From: an uncultured Eubacteriales bacterium
Lineage (GTDB): Bacteria; Bacillota; Clostridia; Oscillospirales; Acutalibacteraceae
Direction of reading: 5' to 3'
DNA length: 64,000 bases
NCBI GenBank assembly: GCA_934462705.1
Contig: CAKSIH010000004.1
Coordinates: forward strand, 1 to 64,000
This document shows, piece by piece, positions 42,113 to 50,545 of the stretch (the first letter of the stretch is position 1; every line of letters starts with the position of its first letter). A program made the translations under genes and the position numbers. Below the pieces are notes generated by a model. It was not told where the DNA came from, did no database searches, and saw only the letters and a program-made list of their open reading frames with translations.

Positions 42113-45100
42113 CTAAAATTCCAGTTCTTCCTCTGATATTGTATCATCATATTCATCAACTAAATTTTCCTCTGCCAAATCGTCATCCGACTCTTCAACT
42201 ATGCTCTCTTCATCAAATATATTCCCACCTTCAGAACCCTCATCCAGTGAAAATCCATCTAAAGAAGTTACAACTTCATCTTCTTTAAATTCACTTGAAA
42301 TCGGAGTTAGTCCCATATCGTCATCGCCATCAAAGTTTTGCTTTAAATCAATTTCATCATTATTGGCGTTTAGAACTTTAATATCGAGACCCAAAGATTG
42401 AAGTTCTTTAATAAGAACCTTAAATGATTCCGGTATTCCTGGTTTTGGAATGTTTTGCCCCTTAACAATAGCCTCGTAAGTCTTAACTCTTCCAACAACG
42501 TCATCTGATTTAACAGTCAATATTTCTTGAAGCGTATATGCTGCTCCGTATGCTTCAAGTGCCCAAACTTCCATTTCTCCAAAACGTTGACCGCCAAACT
42601 GAGCTTTTCCTCCCAAAGGCTGTTGCGTTACCAAAGAATATGGACCTGTCGATCTTGCATGAATCTTGTCATCAACCAGGTGATGCAGCTTAAGATAATA
42701 CATATAACCTACAGTTACCGGATTATCAAAATACTCACCTGTTCTGCCGTCCTTTAACCACGTCTTTCCATCTTCACTGTAACCTGCCATTCTGAAACAC
42801 TCAAAAATGTCTTCTTCATGTGCTCCATCAAAAACAGGAGTCATTATTTTCCAACCTAAGGCCTTAGCCGCATAACCCAAATGAACTTCTAAAACCTGGC
42901 CAATGTTCATACGAGAAGGTACGCCCAGTGGATTTAAAACTATATCGAGCGGAGTACCATCCGGCAAAAATGGCATATCCTCAGAAGGTAAAATTCTTGA
43001 AACAACACCCTTGTTTCCATGCCGTCCAGCCATTTTATCGCCAACAGAGAGCTTTCTTTTTTGCGCTATATAGCACCTCACCACCTTGTTAACACCAGGC
43101 TGAAGTTCATCGCTGCTGTTTTCTCTTGTGAACACTTTAACATCAACAACAACACCATACTCTCCATGAGGCACCCTTAGCGATGTGTCTCTTACTTCTC
43201 TTGCTTTTTCTCCAAAAATGGCTCTTAGCAAGCGCTCCTCTGCAGTAAGCTCAGTTTCTCCCTTTGGAGTTACCTTTCCAACCAAAATATCGCCTGCATG
43301 AACTTCCGTTCCAACCCTGATTATACCTGTTTCATCTAGATCTTTCAAAACATCTTCACTAACATTTGGAATATCTCTTGTAATTTCCTCAGGTCCAAGC
43401 TTCGTGTCCCTTGCTTCTGTTTCGTACTCTTCTATATGAATAGACGTATAAACATCGTCTCTAACAATTTTTTCATTTATTAAAACTGCATCCTCGTAGT
43501 TATAACCTTCCCATGTCATAAAACCGATAAGTGCGTTTTTGCCAAGGCTAATTTCGCCATTGCTGGTGGCTGGTCCATCTGCTAATACCTCACCTTTAAC
43601 AACACGCTGACCTTTTGCTACAACAGGAACCTGATTTATACATGTACTCTGGTTTGAACGCATAAACTTCGTTACCTTAAATTTTTCTCTTCTGCCGCTA
43701 TCATATTTAACTTTTATTTCATCAGCACTAACGTACTCTATAACACCATCTTCCTTTGATAAAATACATACACCTGAGTCAACACCAGCTTTGTATTCCA
43801 TGCCCGTTCCAACTATAGGTGATTCTGTCTTCAAAAGCGGAACAGCCTGACGTTGCATGTTTGATCCCATAAGGGCACGGTTAGCATCATCGTTTTCCAA
43901 AAATGGAATCATAGAAGTTGCAACAGAAACAACCATTTTGGGGCAAATGTCCATGTAATCCGCCTTGCTGCTTTCAACTTCAACAAAGCTATCTCTAAAT
44001 CTACCATTAACCTTTGCGTTTATAAAATGTCCTTCTTCATCCAAAGGCTCATTAGCTTGCGCTACAATAAAGTCATCCTCAACATCAGCTGTCATGTAAA
44101 CAACTTCATCAGTAACAACTCCTTTTTCTTTGTCAACCTTTCTAAACGGAGCTTCTATAAAACCATATTCATTTATTCTGGCAAAGGTTGCAAGATAAGA
44201 TATAAGCCCTATATTTGGCCCTTCCGGAGTTTCTATGGGGCACATACGACCATAGTGACTGTAGTGAACGTCACGAACCTCAAATCCCGCTCTGTCTCTC
44301 GAAAGTCCACCTGGTCCTAAAGCGGAAAGACGTCTTTTATGAGTAAGCTCTGCAAGTGGATTTGTCTGATCCATGAACTGAGACAATGGTGACGAGCCAA
44401 AAAATTCCTTAATTGCGGCAACAACTGGCCTTATATTTATAAGAGATTGAGGGGTTAAAAGCTCTAAATCCTGTGCTTGAAGCGTCATTCTTTCCCTTAT
44501 TACTCTTTCTAAGCGCGAAAAACCTATTCTAAACTGATTTTGTAAAAGCTCGCCCACGCAGCGAATCCTTCTGTTACCAAGGTGATCTATATCATCTGTA
44601 GACCCTATACCGCAGGCCAAGCAATTCATATAGTTTATTGTTGCAAAAATATCATCAATTAAAATATTATTAGGAACAAGTTCACCTAATCTTGAAATAA
44701 TTGCTTCCTTAATCTTTTTTTCGTCGCCGCAAGACTCCAATATATCACAAAGTACGCTAAATCTAACTTTTTCTTTAACTCCACATTCTTTTTTGGCATC
44801 AAAATCTACATAACAGCTTATGTCAACCATTCCGTTTGAGATAATCTTTATTTCCTTTTCCTCTTTCAAAACATAAGCAACCATTACACCCGCGTTTTCT
44901 ATTTCCATCGCCTTGTCATAGGAAATAGTTTCGCCGGCCTCTGCCATTATCTCGCCAGTTAGTGGGTTAACTATATTTTGAGATATAACATTTCCAAAAA
45001 GTCTTCCTGATATTCCTAACTTTTTATTGTATTTATGCCTTCCAACACGAGATAAATCATACCTTCTTTCATCAAAAAACAAAGAATTAAGATGTGACTT

Positions 45101-45859
45101 TGCGCTATCAAGAGTTGGGGGTTCACTAGGTCTTAATTTTCTATAAACCTCTAAAAGACCTTCTTCTACACTCGTACAAGTATCTTTATCAAGAGTTGCT
45201 AATATGCGCTCGTCTCTTCCAAAAAAATCCACTATTTCATCGGTAGTACCAAGGCCTAAGGCACGAGCAAACACAGTCACCGGAATTTTTCTGTTTTTGT
45301 CAATTCTAACATATAAAACATCATTTGCATCGTTTTCGTATTCAAGCCATGCTCCTCTATTTGGAATTATCGTTGAACTGAAAAGTTCTTTTCCTGTTTT
45401 GTCATATTCCATTTTATAATATGCCCCAGGTGATCTCACAAGTTGCGATACTATAACTCTTTCCGCACCGTTTATAACAAACGTTCCGCTGTCTGTCATA
45501 AGGGGAAAATCTCCCATAAATACGTCAGATTCCTTTATCTCTCCACTTTCTTTATTAAGTAAACGTGAACGAACCCTAAGTGCTGCAGAATAAGTAGCAT
45601 CTCGTTCTTTACATTCCGCCACGCTATAGTTGGGTTTGTCAAGATCAATATGATAATCAACAAAATCCAAAACTAAATTCCCGGTATAATCTGTTATTCC
45701 CGAAACGTCCTTAAAAACTTCCTTTAATCCCTCATTAAGAAACCATTCGTATGAGTTTTTCTGTATTTCAATAAGGTTTGGCATATCCAGAACTTCATCT
45801 ATACGAGAAAAACTCATTCTAACATTCTTTCCCATATGCACCGGTTTTACATTTAGCAT
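42113..45859 (-). CDS. rpoB: RNA polymerase beta subunit
   Basis: Catalytic core subunit with rpoC. The rifampicin region SSPLSQFMDQTNPLAELTHK is wild-type in appearance, and GHKD-type and KMAGRHGNKG motifs are present. I take the ATG at 45859 (1248 residues) because GGAGTGG lies correctly before it; the open frame begins seven codons earlier. A long acidic C-terminal tail (about the last 75 residues, Glu/Asp-rich) is notable. Two promoters lie upstream, and rplKAJL is not adjacent. Confidence 0.97.
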   Translation of the reverse strand: MLNVKPVHMGKNVRMSFSRIDEVLDMPNLIEIQKNSYEWFLNEGLKEVFKDVSGITDYTGNLVLDFVDYHIDLDKPNYSVAECKERDATYSAALRVRSRLLNKESGEIKESDVFMGDFPLMTDSGTFVINGAERVIVSQLVRSPGAYYKMEYDKTGKELFSSTIIPNRGAWLEYENDANDVLYVRIDKNRKIPVTVFARALGLGTTDEIVDFFGRDERILATLDKDTCTSVEEGLLEVYRKLRPSEPPTLDSAKSHLNSLFFDERRYDLSRVGRHKYNKKLGISGRLFGNVISQNIVNPLTGEIMAEAGETISYDKAMEIENAGVMVAYVLKEEKEIKIISNGMVDISCYVDFDAKKECGVKEKVRFSVLCDILESCGDEKKIKEAIISRLGELVPNNILIDDIFATINYMNCLACGIGSTDDIDHLGNRRIRCVGELLQNQFRIGFSRLERVIRERMTLQAQDLELLTPQSLINIRPVVAAIKEFFGSSPLSQFMDQTNPLAELTHKRRLSALGPGGLSRDRAGFEVRDVHYSHYGRMCPIETPEGPNIGLISYLATFARINEYGFIEAPFRKVDKEKGVVTDEVVYMTADVEDDFIVAQANEPLDEEGHFINAKVNGRFRDSFVEVESSKADYMDICPKMVVSVATSMIPFLENDDANRALMGSNMQRQAVPLLKTESPIVGTGMEYKAGVDSGVCILSKEDGVIEYVSADEIKVKYDSGRREKFKVTKFMRSNQSTCINQVPVVAKGQRVVKGEVLADGPATSNGEISLGKNALIGFMTWEGYNYEDAVLINEKIVRDDVYTSIHIEEYETEARDTKLGPEEITRDIPNVSEDVLKDLDETGIIRVGTEVHAGDILVGKVTPKGETELTAEERLLRAIFGEKAREVRDTSLRVPHGEYGVVVDVKVFTRENSSDELQPGVNKVVRCYIAQKRKLSVGDKMAGRHGNKGVVSRILPSEDMPFLPDGTPLDIVLNPLGVPSRMNIGQVLEVHLGYAAKALGWKIMTPVFDGAHEEDIFECFRMAGYSEDGKTWLKDGRTGEYFDNPVTVGYMYYLKLHHLVDDKIHARSTGPYSLVTQQPLGGKAQFGGQRFGEMEVWALEAYGAAYTLQEILTVKSDDVVGRVKTYEAIVKGQNIPKPGIPESFKVLIKELQSLGLDIKVLNANNDEIDLKQNFDGDDDMGLTPISSEFKEDEVVTSLDGFSLDEGSEGGNIFDEESIVEESDDDLAEENLVDEYDDTISEEELEF

Positions 45860-45925
45860 AGGTTCAACCACTCCATTCATTTATTTCAGATGTATTCATT
45901 AAATCACAAATTGGGAGACAAAAAA

Positions 45926-45954
45926 TATTAAAAAAACTCTTGATTTTTTGTCAA
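45926..45954 (-). promoter_or_regulatory. Possible proximal rpoB promoter with inverted repeat
   Basis: Minus strand: TTGACA (45954-45949), 17 bp, TTAATA (45931-45926). The -35 overlaps one arm of a 10 bp inverted repeat GACAAAAAAT (45917-45926 with 45943-45952), so it may instead be a leader structure. Confidence 0.4.
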
Positions 45955-46011
45955 AATAATGGTATTGTTATTATATCTAGGGTACATGTCTCCATTATGA
46001 TACAGTATATC

Positions 46012-46040
46012 ATTTTACCATGATAGAATTTTTTTGTCAA
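46012..46040 (-). promoter_or_regulatory. Main rpoB-rpoC-str promoter
   Basis: Minus strand: TTGACA (46040-46035), 17 bp, extended TGG-TAAAAT (46017-46012). The leader to rpoB is about 150 bases. Confidence 0.75.
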
Positions 46041-46163
46041 GGAGCATATGCTTATTTTTTTGCATTTTTTACTAATAGAATTAAGATATCATCAGCTTTG
46101 GTTGTTGAGGATTGCATTTTTACCTTTGTAAGTTTCAATTGGTAATTATTAATTAAATTAATG

Positions 46164-46197
46164 AGAAAGATCTAGCTAAATTTAGCTAGATCTTTCT
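46164..46197 (-). terminator. 34-base perfect palindrome over the aroK stop
   Basis: AGAAAGATCTAGCTAAA (46164-46180) and its exact complement form a gapless palindrome that includes the last codons and stop of aroK. As RNA it gives a 15 bp stem ending in UCUUUCU, a plausible terminator for aroE-aroK. Confidence 0.6.
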
Positions 46198-46696
46198 TTA
46201 TGTGTTGCACAATTTTATTGCACACCTCAAGAGGTGCAGCATTTGCATCAATAATTACATCCGCATGATTTAAATAAACATTCCTTCTCCTCTCATATAG
46301 CCCTTGTAACTCTATTTTTGTTTTATCCATAAGTATAGGCCTTGTTGTATCATTTTTTAACCGAACCATAGCCGTTTCAAAATTTATATCAAGAAAAATA
46401 ATTCTCCCTGAATGTTCAATCATTCTAACATTTTCACAAAAATCTAAAGAACCACCGCCTAAAGATATAACACCTTGGAATCTACTGCAAAGCTGCTTTA
46501 TTACCTTTGTTTCTTGTATCCGAAAATACCCTTCACCATAATTTCGAAAAATGTTTTTAACAGATAACCCCCAGGTGGCTTCTATAACCTTATCAGTGTC
46601 TAAAAAATTTACAGCCAACTTTTTTGCTAAGACTTCTCCGACAGTAGTCTTGCCAGACCCCATAAATCCACACAGAAATAAGTTTACTTTTTTCAT
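46172..46696 (-). CDS. aroK: Shikimate kinase
   Basis: Fifth step of the shikimate pathway, phosphorylating shikimate with ATP. Walker A GFMGSGKTT (about residues 10-18), DTDK (about 33-36, Mg and shikimate binding), ISLGGGS (about 76-82) and the RR of the lid. 174 residues. It follows aroE by three bases. Its last codons form part of a palindromic terminator. Confidence 0.95.
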   Translation of the reverse strand: MKKVNLFLCGFMGSGKTTVGEVLAKKLAVNFLDTDKVIEATWGLSVKNIFRNYGEGYFRIQETKVIKQLCSRFQGVISLGGGSLDFCENVRMIEHSGRIIFLDINFETAMVRLKNDTTRPILMDKTKIELQGLYERRRNVYLNHADVIIDANAAPLEVCNKIVQHIKKDLAKFS

Positions 46697-46699
46697 ATA

Positions 46700-47542
46700 T
46701 TATTCAAAGCCTCTATCTATTTCACTAATGCAATCAAGCATTAGCTGCCTTATGTCTCCTTCGCTATATTCCGAATCATTCCATATTTTATGTGCCAAAG
46801 CAGCTTGAAAGACAAGCATAGATAATCCTCCCGCGGCCTTTATTCCAAGCGATTTTGCTTCTTTTACAAGCCTGGTTTCTCTTGGATTATATACAATATC
46901 ATACACCTGGCTGCACAATTCTAAAACTTTAGAGCTAACCAAGCTGTCATCCTTTTTAGGGTACATTCCAACCGGTGTCGCGTTGATAAGCAGGTCTATT
47001 GAGCCTGATATCTCCTCTATTTTGCAAAAACTTGTATTACTGTTGTTCACATTCCTATTTACAGCTTCAGCTAAATCCATTGCTCTTTTAATACCCAATT
47101 TCCTTGCCGCAATCACAATCTTACAGCCTTTTATCGCAAGTTCATTAGCTATAACACTCGCAGCTCCTCCTGCTCCCATTATTACCGCTCTGCCCCGAGG
47201 CTCTATACCTTCATATTCAAGGGCTTGTATAAATCCATCTGCATCAGTCGTGTACCCAACCGCAGCTTCTGAGTTTTTCACAGTGTTTACGCTTTCATAA
47301 ATTCTGGACTTATTACTTATGTCCTTCAAAAATTTTATTATGTTAAACTTATGTGGCAAAGTAACATTGTAGCCACTAAAATTATTTAAAATTCTCATTG
47401 AGCATTCTAAATTTTCCGGAGCTATGTCGAGCAGTTTATACTCAGCATTTATTTTTGATAAATCAAATAATCTTTTATGTATAAATGGTGAAATTGAGTG
47501 TAAAATAGGGTGACCGATAAGTGCATACTGACCTTTTTCCAT
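46700..47542 (-). CDS. aroE: Shikimate dehydrogenase
   Basis: NADPH-dependent reduction of 3-dehydroshikimate. N-terminal substrate site HSISPFIHKRLF (about residues 15-26), catalytic Lys in NVTLPHKF, NADP Rossmann motif MGAGGAASV and NATPVGMYP. 280 residues. It pairs with aroK here, while aroB-aroA-aroC-chorismate mutase lie about 10 kb away. Strong promoter upstream on the minus strand. Confidence 0.95.
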   Translation of the reverse strand: MEKGQYALIGHPILHSISPFIHKRLFDLSKINAEYKLLDIAPENLECSMRILNNFSGYNVTLPHKFNIIKFLKDISNKSRIYESVNTVKNSEAAVGYTTDADGFIQALEYEGIEPRGRAVIMGAGGAASVIANELAIKGCKIVIAARKLGIKRAMDLAEAVNRNVNNSNTSFCKIEEISGSIDLLINATPVGMYPKKDDSLVSSKVLELCSQVYDIVYNPRETRLVKEAKSLGIKAAGGLSMLVFQAALAHKIWNDSEYSEGDIRQLMLDCISEIDRGFE

Positions 47543-47592
47543 TTGATTCCCACCTTTTTAATGACATAAAATAAAAAACTTGAAAATAGTTA

Positions 47593-47621
47593 TTGACAAA
47601 GCCTTATTTTGCTAATAATAT
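47593..47621 (+). promoter_or_regulatory. Promoter of the ACP pair
   Basis: TTGACA (47593-47598), 17 bp, TAATAT (47616-47621). A stem TTTGTTTAG/CTAAACAAA (47621-47647) overlaps the expected start site. Confidence 0.65.
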
Positions 47622-47657
47622 TTGTTTAGTGGAGATTTCTAAACAAATCACTTTTAG

Positions 47658-47687
47658 AGCATAGCATGTAAAAAACATCCTTGTCAA
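47658..47687 (-). promoter_or_regulatory. Promoter of aroE-aroK
   Basis: Minus strand: TTGACA (47687-47682), 18 bp, TATGCT (47663-47658). It overlaps divergently with the ACP promoter region, so the two promoters fire toward and past each other. Confidence 0.6.
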
Positions 47688-47771
47688 GAATTTAACATTT
47701 TTTCGTAATATATCCACATCTTAAACATTATAAATAATGCAAATTAATATGTAATTTTAAGGAGGGATTTT

Positions 47772-47957
47772 ATGATTTTTGAAAAATTCAAAGCTATCTT
47801 ATCAGAAATATTTCCTTTAGTTGAACCAGATGATCAATCTGAAACAGACATACCTCACTATCCAAATAGTAATTATTTCGATGTAAATAAAATTAGAACG
47901 CCTGATGATAAAATTGACAACATAGACAGCATAGATAACATGGATGATATAATTTAA
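47772..47957 (+). CDS. Degenerate acyl carrier protein paralogue lacking the DSL site
   Basis: 61 residues. The first 12 (MIFEK-KAILSE) are nearly identical to the ACP directly downstream, and so is the UTR (TAATATGTAATTTTAAGGAG before each). The DSL motif that carries phosphopantetheine is gone (SNYFDV in place of DSLDVV), and the C-terminal helix region is shortened and rich in Asp/Ile repeats (DNIDSIDNMDD). It cannot act as an acyl carrier. It is either a decaying duplicate or a small acidic protein with a new role. Ribosome binding site and promoter look intact. Confidence 0.65.
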   Translation: MIFEKFKAILSEIFPLVEPDDQSETDIPHYPNSNYFDVNKIRTPDDKIDNIDSIDNMDDII

Positions 47958-47981
47958 TATGTAATTTTAAGGAGAGTTTTT

Positions 47982-48209
47982 ATGATTTTTGAAAAAATTA
48001 AGACTATTTTATCTGAACAATTTTCTGTAGACGAATCAACTATCACACCCGAAACAAATATAGAACAAGATTTAGGTGCGGATTCTTTGGATGTTGTTGA
48101 TATTTTAATGTCAATAGAAGATGAATTTGAAATTGAAATTCCAGATGAAGAAATTGATAACATAAGAACAGTCGGGGAACTTGTAAATTATGTGAAAGAT
48201 AATCAGTAA
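47982..48209 (+). CDS. acpP: Acyl carrier protein
   Basis: 75 residues. GADSLDVVDI (Ser35 is the phosphopantetheine attachment site) in an acidic four-helix protein. Ribosome binding site AAGGAGAG. No fatty-acid synthesis gene is adjacent, so whether it serves general fatty acid synthesis or a special pathway is open. Follows its degenerate copy by 24 bases and shares its promoter. Confidence 0.93.
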   Translation: MIFEKIKTILSEQFSVDESTITPETNIEQDLGADSLDVVDILMSIEDEFEIEIPDEEIDNIRTVGELVNYVKDNQ

Positions 48210-48264
48210 ACTTTAATCATTGTAATAAAAAATTCCTCTTTTTATATTGTTTTTTAATTTCTGA

Positions 48265-48293
48265 GCATATTACTTCAAACTTTAGGCAACAAT
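48265..48293 (+). promoter_or_regulatory. Sigma-F/G-type sporulation promoter
   Basis: GCATA (48265-48269), 15 bp spacer, GGCAACAAT (48285-48293), matching the forespore consensus GyATA-15-GGnnAnAnT at every specified base. It lies 19 bases before the start codon of the SpoIIQ-like gene. Confidence 0.75.
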
Positions 48294-48312
48294 ATACTCG
48301 GAGGTGTAAAAC

Positions 48313-49047
48313 ATGGATAACATGAATTCAAACAAAAATAAAAAGGGAATCGGATTTTTTATTGCTTTAGGTATTTGCATTTTAGCTGTGGGAATGGCTT
48401 CTTTTACTACTTATAACAGCATAAAAAACTTTACAAATTCTGAGAAATCTGCTGCTAAAACACAATCTGAAACTGTAGAACAAGATTCTAAAAATGAAGC
48501 TAGAGAAACTTTGCCTGACGATGCATTCAGCATGTACAGTACGAGTAACAAAAACGAAGAGAACAAATCTCAAGTTACCACAAATGAAACTTCACATGAC
48601 TCTGATGCCAGTATTGAAACCCGTAGTGAAACTTCAGGATTAATAGTTTATCCTGCAGGAAAAGAAATAATAAAAAACTATAGTGATAATAACCCTGTCT
48701 ACTCTAAAACAATGGGTGATTGGCGCGTTCATAATGCAATCGATTTTAAGTGTGAGCAAGGCAGCAAGGTTCAGGCCATAACAGACGGCGTTGTAAAGGA
48801 AATTTACGATGATGGCCTTTATGGTATGACTATTGTAATTGACCACAGTAACGATTTCACAGCATATTATTCGGGTCTTGGAAATACAACCCTTGTAAAG
48901 GCCGGTGACAATATAGAAGCCGGTCAAGAAATCGGTTCTATTAATGACGTTCCTTGTGAAAGTCAAGATGGATATCATCTTCATTTTGCAGTAAAAAAAG
49001 ATGGGAATTTTATAAACCCGACAGAAGTTTTAGGTCCTATAAATTAA
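48313..49047 (+). CDS. spoIIQ: SpoIIQ-like LytM (M23) membrane protein
   Basis: 244 residues. Short cytoplasmic tail, one membrane helix (about 13-30), a Ser/Thr/Glu-rich linker, then a C-terminal M23 domain with HNAIDF (about residue 140) and HLHFAV (about 221), so both zinc motifs are intact. In Clostridia SpoIIQ with an intact site is made in the forespore and pairs with SpoIIIAH during engulfment. The perfect sigma-F-type promoter right upstream supports this over a general cell-wall hydrolase. Terminator follows. Confidence 0.82.
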   Translation: MDNMNSNKNKKGIGFFIALGICILAVGMASFTTYNSIKNFTNSEKSAAKTQSETVEQDSKNEARETLPDDAFSMYSTSNKNEENKSQVTTNETSHDSDASIETRSETSGLIVYPAGKEIIKNYSDNNPVYSKTMGDWRVHNAIDFKCEQGSKVQAITDGVVKEIYDDGLYGMTIVIDHSNDFTAYYSGLGNTTLVKAGDNIEAGQEIGSINDVPCESQDGYHLHFAVKKDGNFINPTEVLGPIN

Positions 49048-49050
49048 AAA

Positions 49051-49079
49051 AAAAGGTTCGGCAGTTTGCCGGACCTTTT
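49051..49079 (+). terminator. Terminator of the SpoIIQ-like gene
   Basis: AAAAGGTTCGGCA pairs with TGCCGGACCTTTT around GTT, with one T-G pair. Confidence 0.85.
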
Positions 49080-49208
49080 AATATCTTATAGTCATGTAAA
49101 AAAGATTGTTTGCCCATATTACCGCATTTTCATGCAAAAATGTCCATAAATAACTGCATGTTTTTTATTAAAACGAAGTTCTTTTATCTAAATTCACAAT
49201 ACATTTTA

Positions 49209-49237
49209 TTGATTTTCAGTATTGATCATGTTATAAT
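49209..49237 (+). promoter_or_regulatory. Promoter of the GGF peptide cluster
   Basis: TTGATT (49209-49214), 17 bp, TATAAT (49232-49237). Confidence 0.65.
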
Positions 49238-49273
49238 AACATTACTTTAAATATCAAAAGGAGAAAACTTAAC

Positions 49274-49549
49274 ATGAAAAGTAATTTACAACTAACGCAT
49301 GATGATCTTGAAAACATTATTGGAGGATTTACATTTTATGTAGGTAAAGATGGTCATCCGGCTCTTTTTCTTAACAAAGATGAAACCCAATTTATAAAAG
49401 GTCATGAAAGTACATTGGCCTCATCAATCGCTTCTATTTCACCATCCGGTGAGCTATCCCCCCAGGTTTCTATATATTTAACTAAAAGGCTTTTAGAAAT
49501 TTGCGGCTTTGAAAATTCTCAGGAAAGAAAGTGTTATTATGAAAAATAA
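49274..49549 (+). CDS. GG-leader small protein, GGF family member 1
   Basis: 91 residues. The leader is short, ending DDLENIIGG (about residues 10-18), followed by FTFYVG and a conserved NKDE segment. The cargo of about 73 residues is a single predicted small domain with two cysteines near the end. Start: AAAGGAG ahead of ATG. It overlaps the next family member by 11 bases, and the three together form one transcription unit. Unrecognised; leader suggests export. Confidence 0.72.
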   Translation: MKSNLQLTHDDLENIIGGFTFYVGKDGHPALFLNKDETQFIKGHESTLASSIASISPSGELSPQVSIYLTKRLLEICGFENSQERKCYYEK

Positions 49550-49808
49550 ATTACCTATATTTAATGAAGATTTTGAAAATATAACCGGAGGATTCGGATT
49601 TTACTTAAATAACGAATCAAGTCCCATTCTTATAATGAATAAAGATGAAATTGAGTTTATTTCCAACAATTCCAATGAAATATTAACAGATTTTTATGCT
49701 GTTAAAGCATCTTTCGGAAATTGCTGTAATTCCGATGTTCTTATATTTATAGTTAAGCAATATTTGGAGGCTGGAGGCTTTAAAAACACTTATGAAGGAG
49801 AATTTTAA
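49539..49808 (+). CDS. GG-leader small protein, GGF family member 2
   Basis: 89 residues from the ATG at 49539. Leader ending EDFENITGG, then FGFYLN and NKDEIEFI, parallel to member 1 (FTFYVG, NKDETQFI). Two adjacent cysteines near position 67 are not shared with the others. Starts within the last codons of member 1, so it is translationally coupled. An earlier in-frame ATG lies inside member 1. Function unknown. Confidence 0.7.
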   Translation: MKNKLPIFNEDFENITGGFGFYLNNESSPILIMNKDEIEFISNNSNEILTDFYAVKASFGNCCNSDVLIFIVKQYLEAGGFKNTYEGEF

Positions 49809-50103
49809 ATTAAGCATTAGAAATAAATTAAAACTACCATATAACAATCTTGAAAATATCTCTGCAGGCTTCAAATATTTTATAGCTTCAGATGGAACAC
49901 ACATTTTTTCAATAGAAAATGAAAGTGAACGCAAAGTTGTAATGGAAGAAAGAGCAATAGCTATTAAAATTTTCAACAAAATAAAAAAAATGGGGCGCAA
50001 TGTAACCTTTGCAGAAATATTTAAAGTACTTCTTGAAGAACACGGTTTTGTAAATACTGCACCTAATGCTAAATTCTTACACAAATTATTTAAAAATTTT
50101 TAA
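49792..50103 (+). CDS. GG-leader-like small protein, GGF family member 3 (GG changed to AG)
   Basis: 103 residues. The leader ends NNLENISAG, so the first glycine of the cleavage pair is alanine, followed by FKYFIA. The C-terminal half (EIFKVLLEEHGF) parallels the IVKQYLEAGGF segment of member 2 and the YLTKRLLEICGF segment of member 1. Overlaps member 2 by 17 bases. GA and AG sites are processed by some C39 peptidases, so export is still possible. No terminator recognised after it. Confidence 0.66.
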   Translation: MKENFKLSIRNKLKLPYNNLENISAGFKYFIASDGTHIFSIENESERKVVMEERAIAIKIFNKIKKMGRNVTFAEIFKVLLEEHGFVNTAPNAKFLHKLFKNF

Positions 50104-50232
50104 TCATTCAGTTTATTTAAAACTTAATTTTTATTTTATATCCACAAATTTAAGATTTTAATATAAATTAAAACCAATATTATTTAATCTATTGTAACCA
50201 TTTTCCATAAACATATTTGTAACATAAAACAT

Positions 50233-50261
50233 TTGATTTTTTTATAAAAATATTGTATAAT
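50233..50261 (+). promoter_or_regulatory. Promoter of the GG-leader gene at 50306-50491
   Basis: TTGATT (50233-50238), 17 bp, TATAAT (50256-50261). Confidence 0.65.
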
Positions 50262-50305
50262 ATATATAATTAAGTGGGTATATTAAAATTAAGGAGTTGA
50301 TGAAC

Positions 50306-50491
50306 GTGGGATCATTTGAAAAAAATAATTTTAAGGAAGAAAAAGTAAGCTCAAAAGCTCAAAAACATTCTGCAAACCAATTGAACGAAGAAGACCTTTT
50401 AAGTATTGCTGGCGGGCAGGCTTTTCACTCTCGAGAAGAGGAAATGAAAAACCAAAGTATTGTTAATAAAATTGCAGATCGTTTTAAATAA
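50306..50491 (+). CDS. GG-leader small peptide with short cargo
   Basis: 61 residues. Long polar leader ending LNEEDLLSIAGG (about residues 26-37), then a cargo of only 24 residues starting QAFHS, highly charged and without cysteine. AAGGAG is 9 bases before the GTG at 50306; an ATG two codons earlier is only 3 bases from it and is less likely. Own promoter and terminator. Cargo length is in the range of quorum-sensing peptides, but this is inference. Confidence 0.68.
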   Translation: MGSFEKNNFKEEKVSSKAQKHSANQLNEEDLLSIAGGQAFHSREEEMKNQSIVNKIADRFK

Positions 50492-50504
50492 GGATTATAC
50501 GTTT

Positions 50505-50544
50505 AAAAGTTACGTCAGGATCTTAAGATCCTGACGTAACTTTT
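50505..50544. terminator. Bidirectional terminator
   Basis: An 18 bp perfect stem, AAAAGTTACGTCAGGATC with TTAA loop and its complement, ends in T7 on plus. It sits one base before the stop of the minus-strand ROK kinase gene and serves both convergent genes. Confidence 0.88.
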
Positions 50545-50545
50545 T

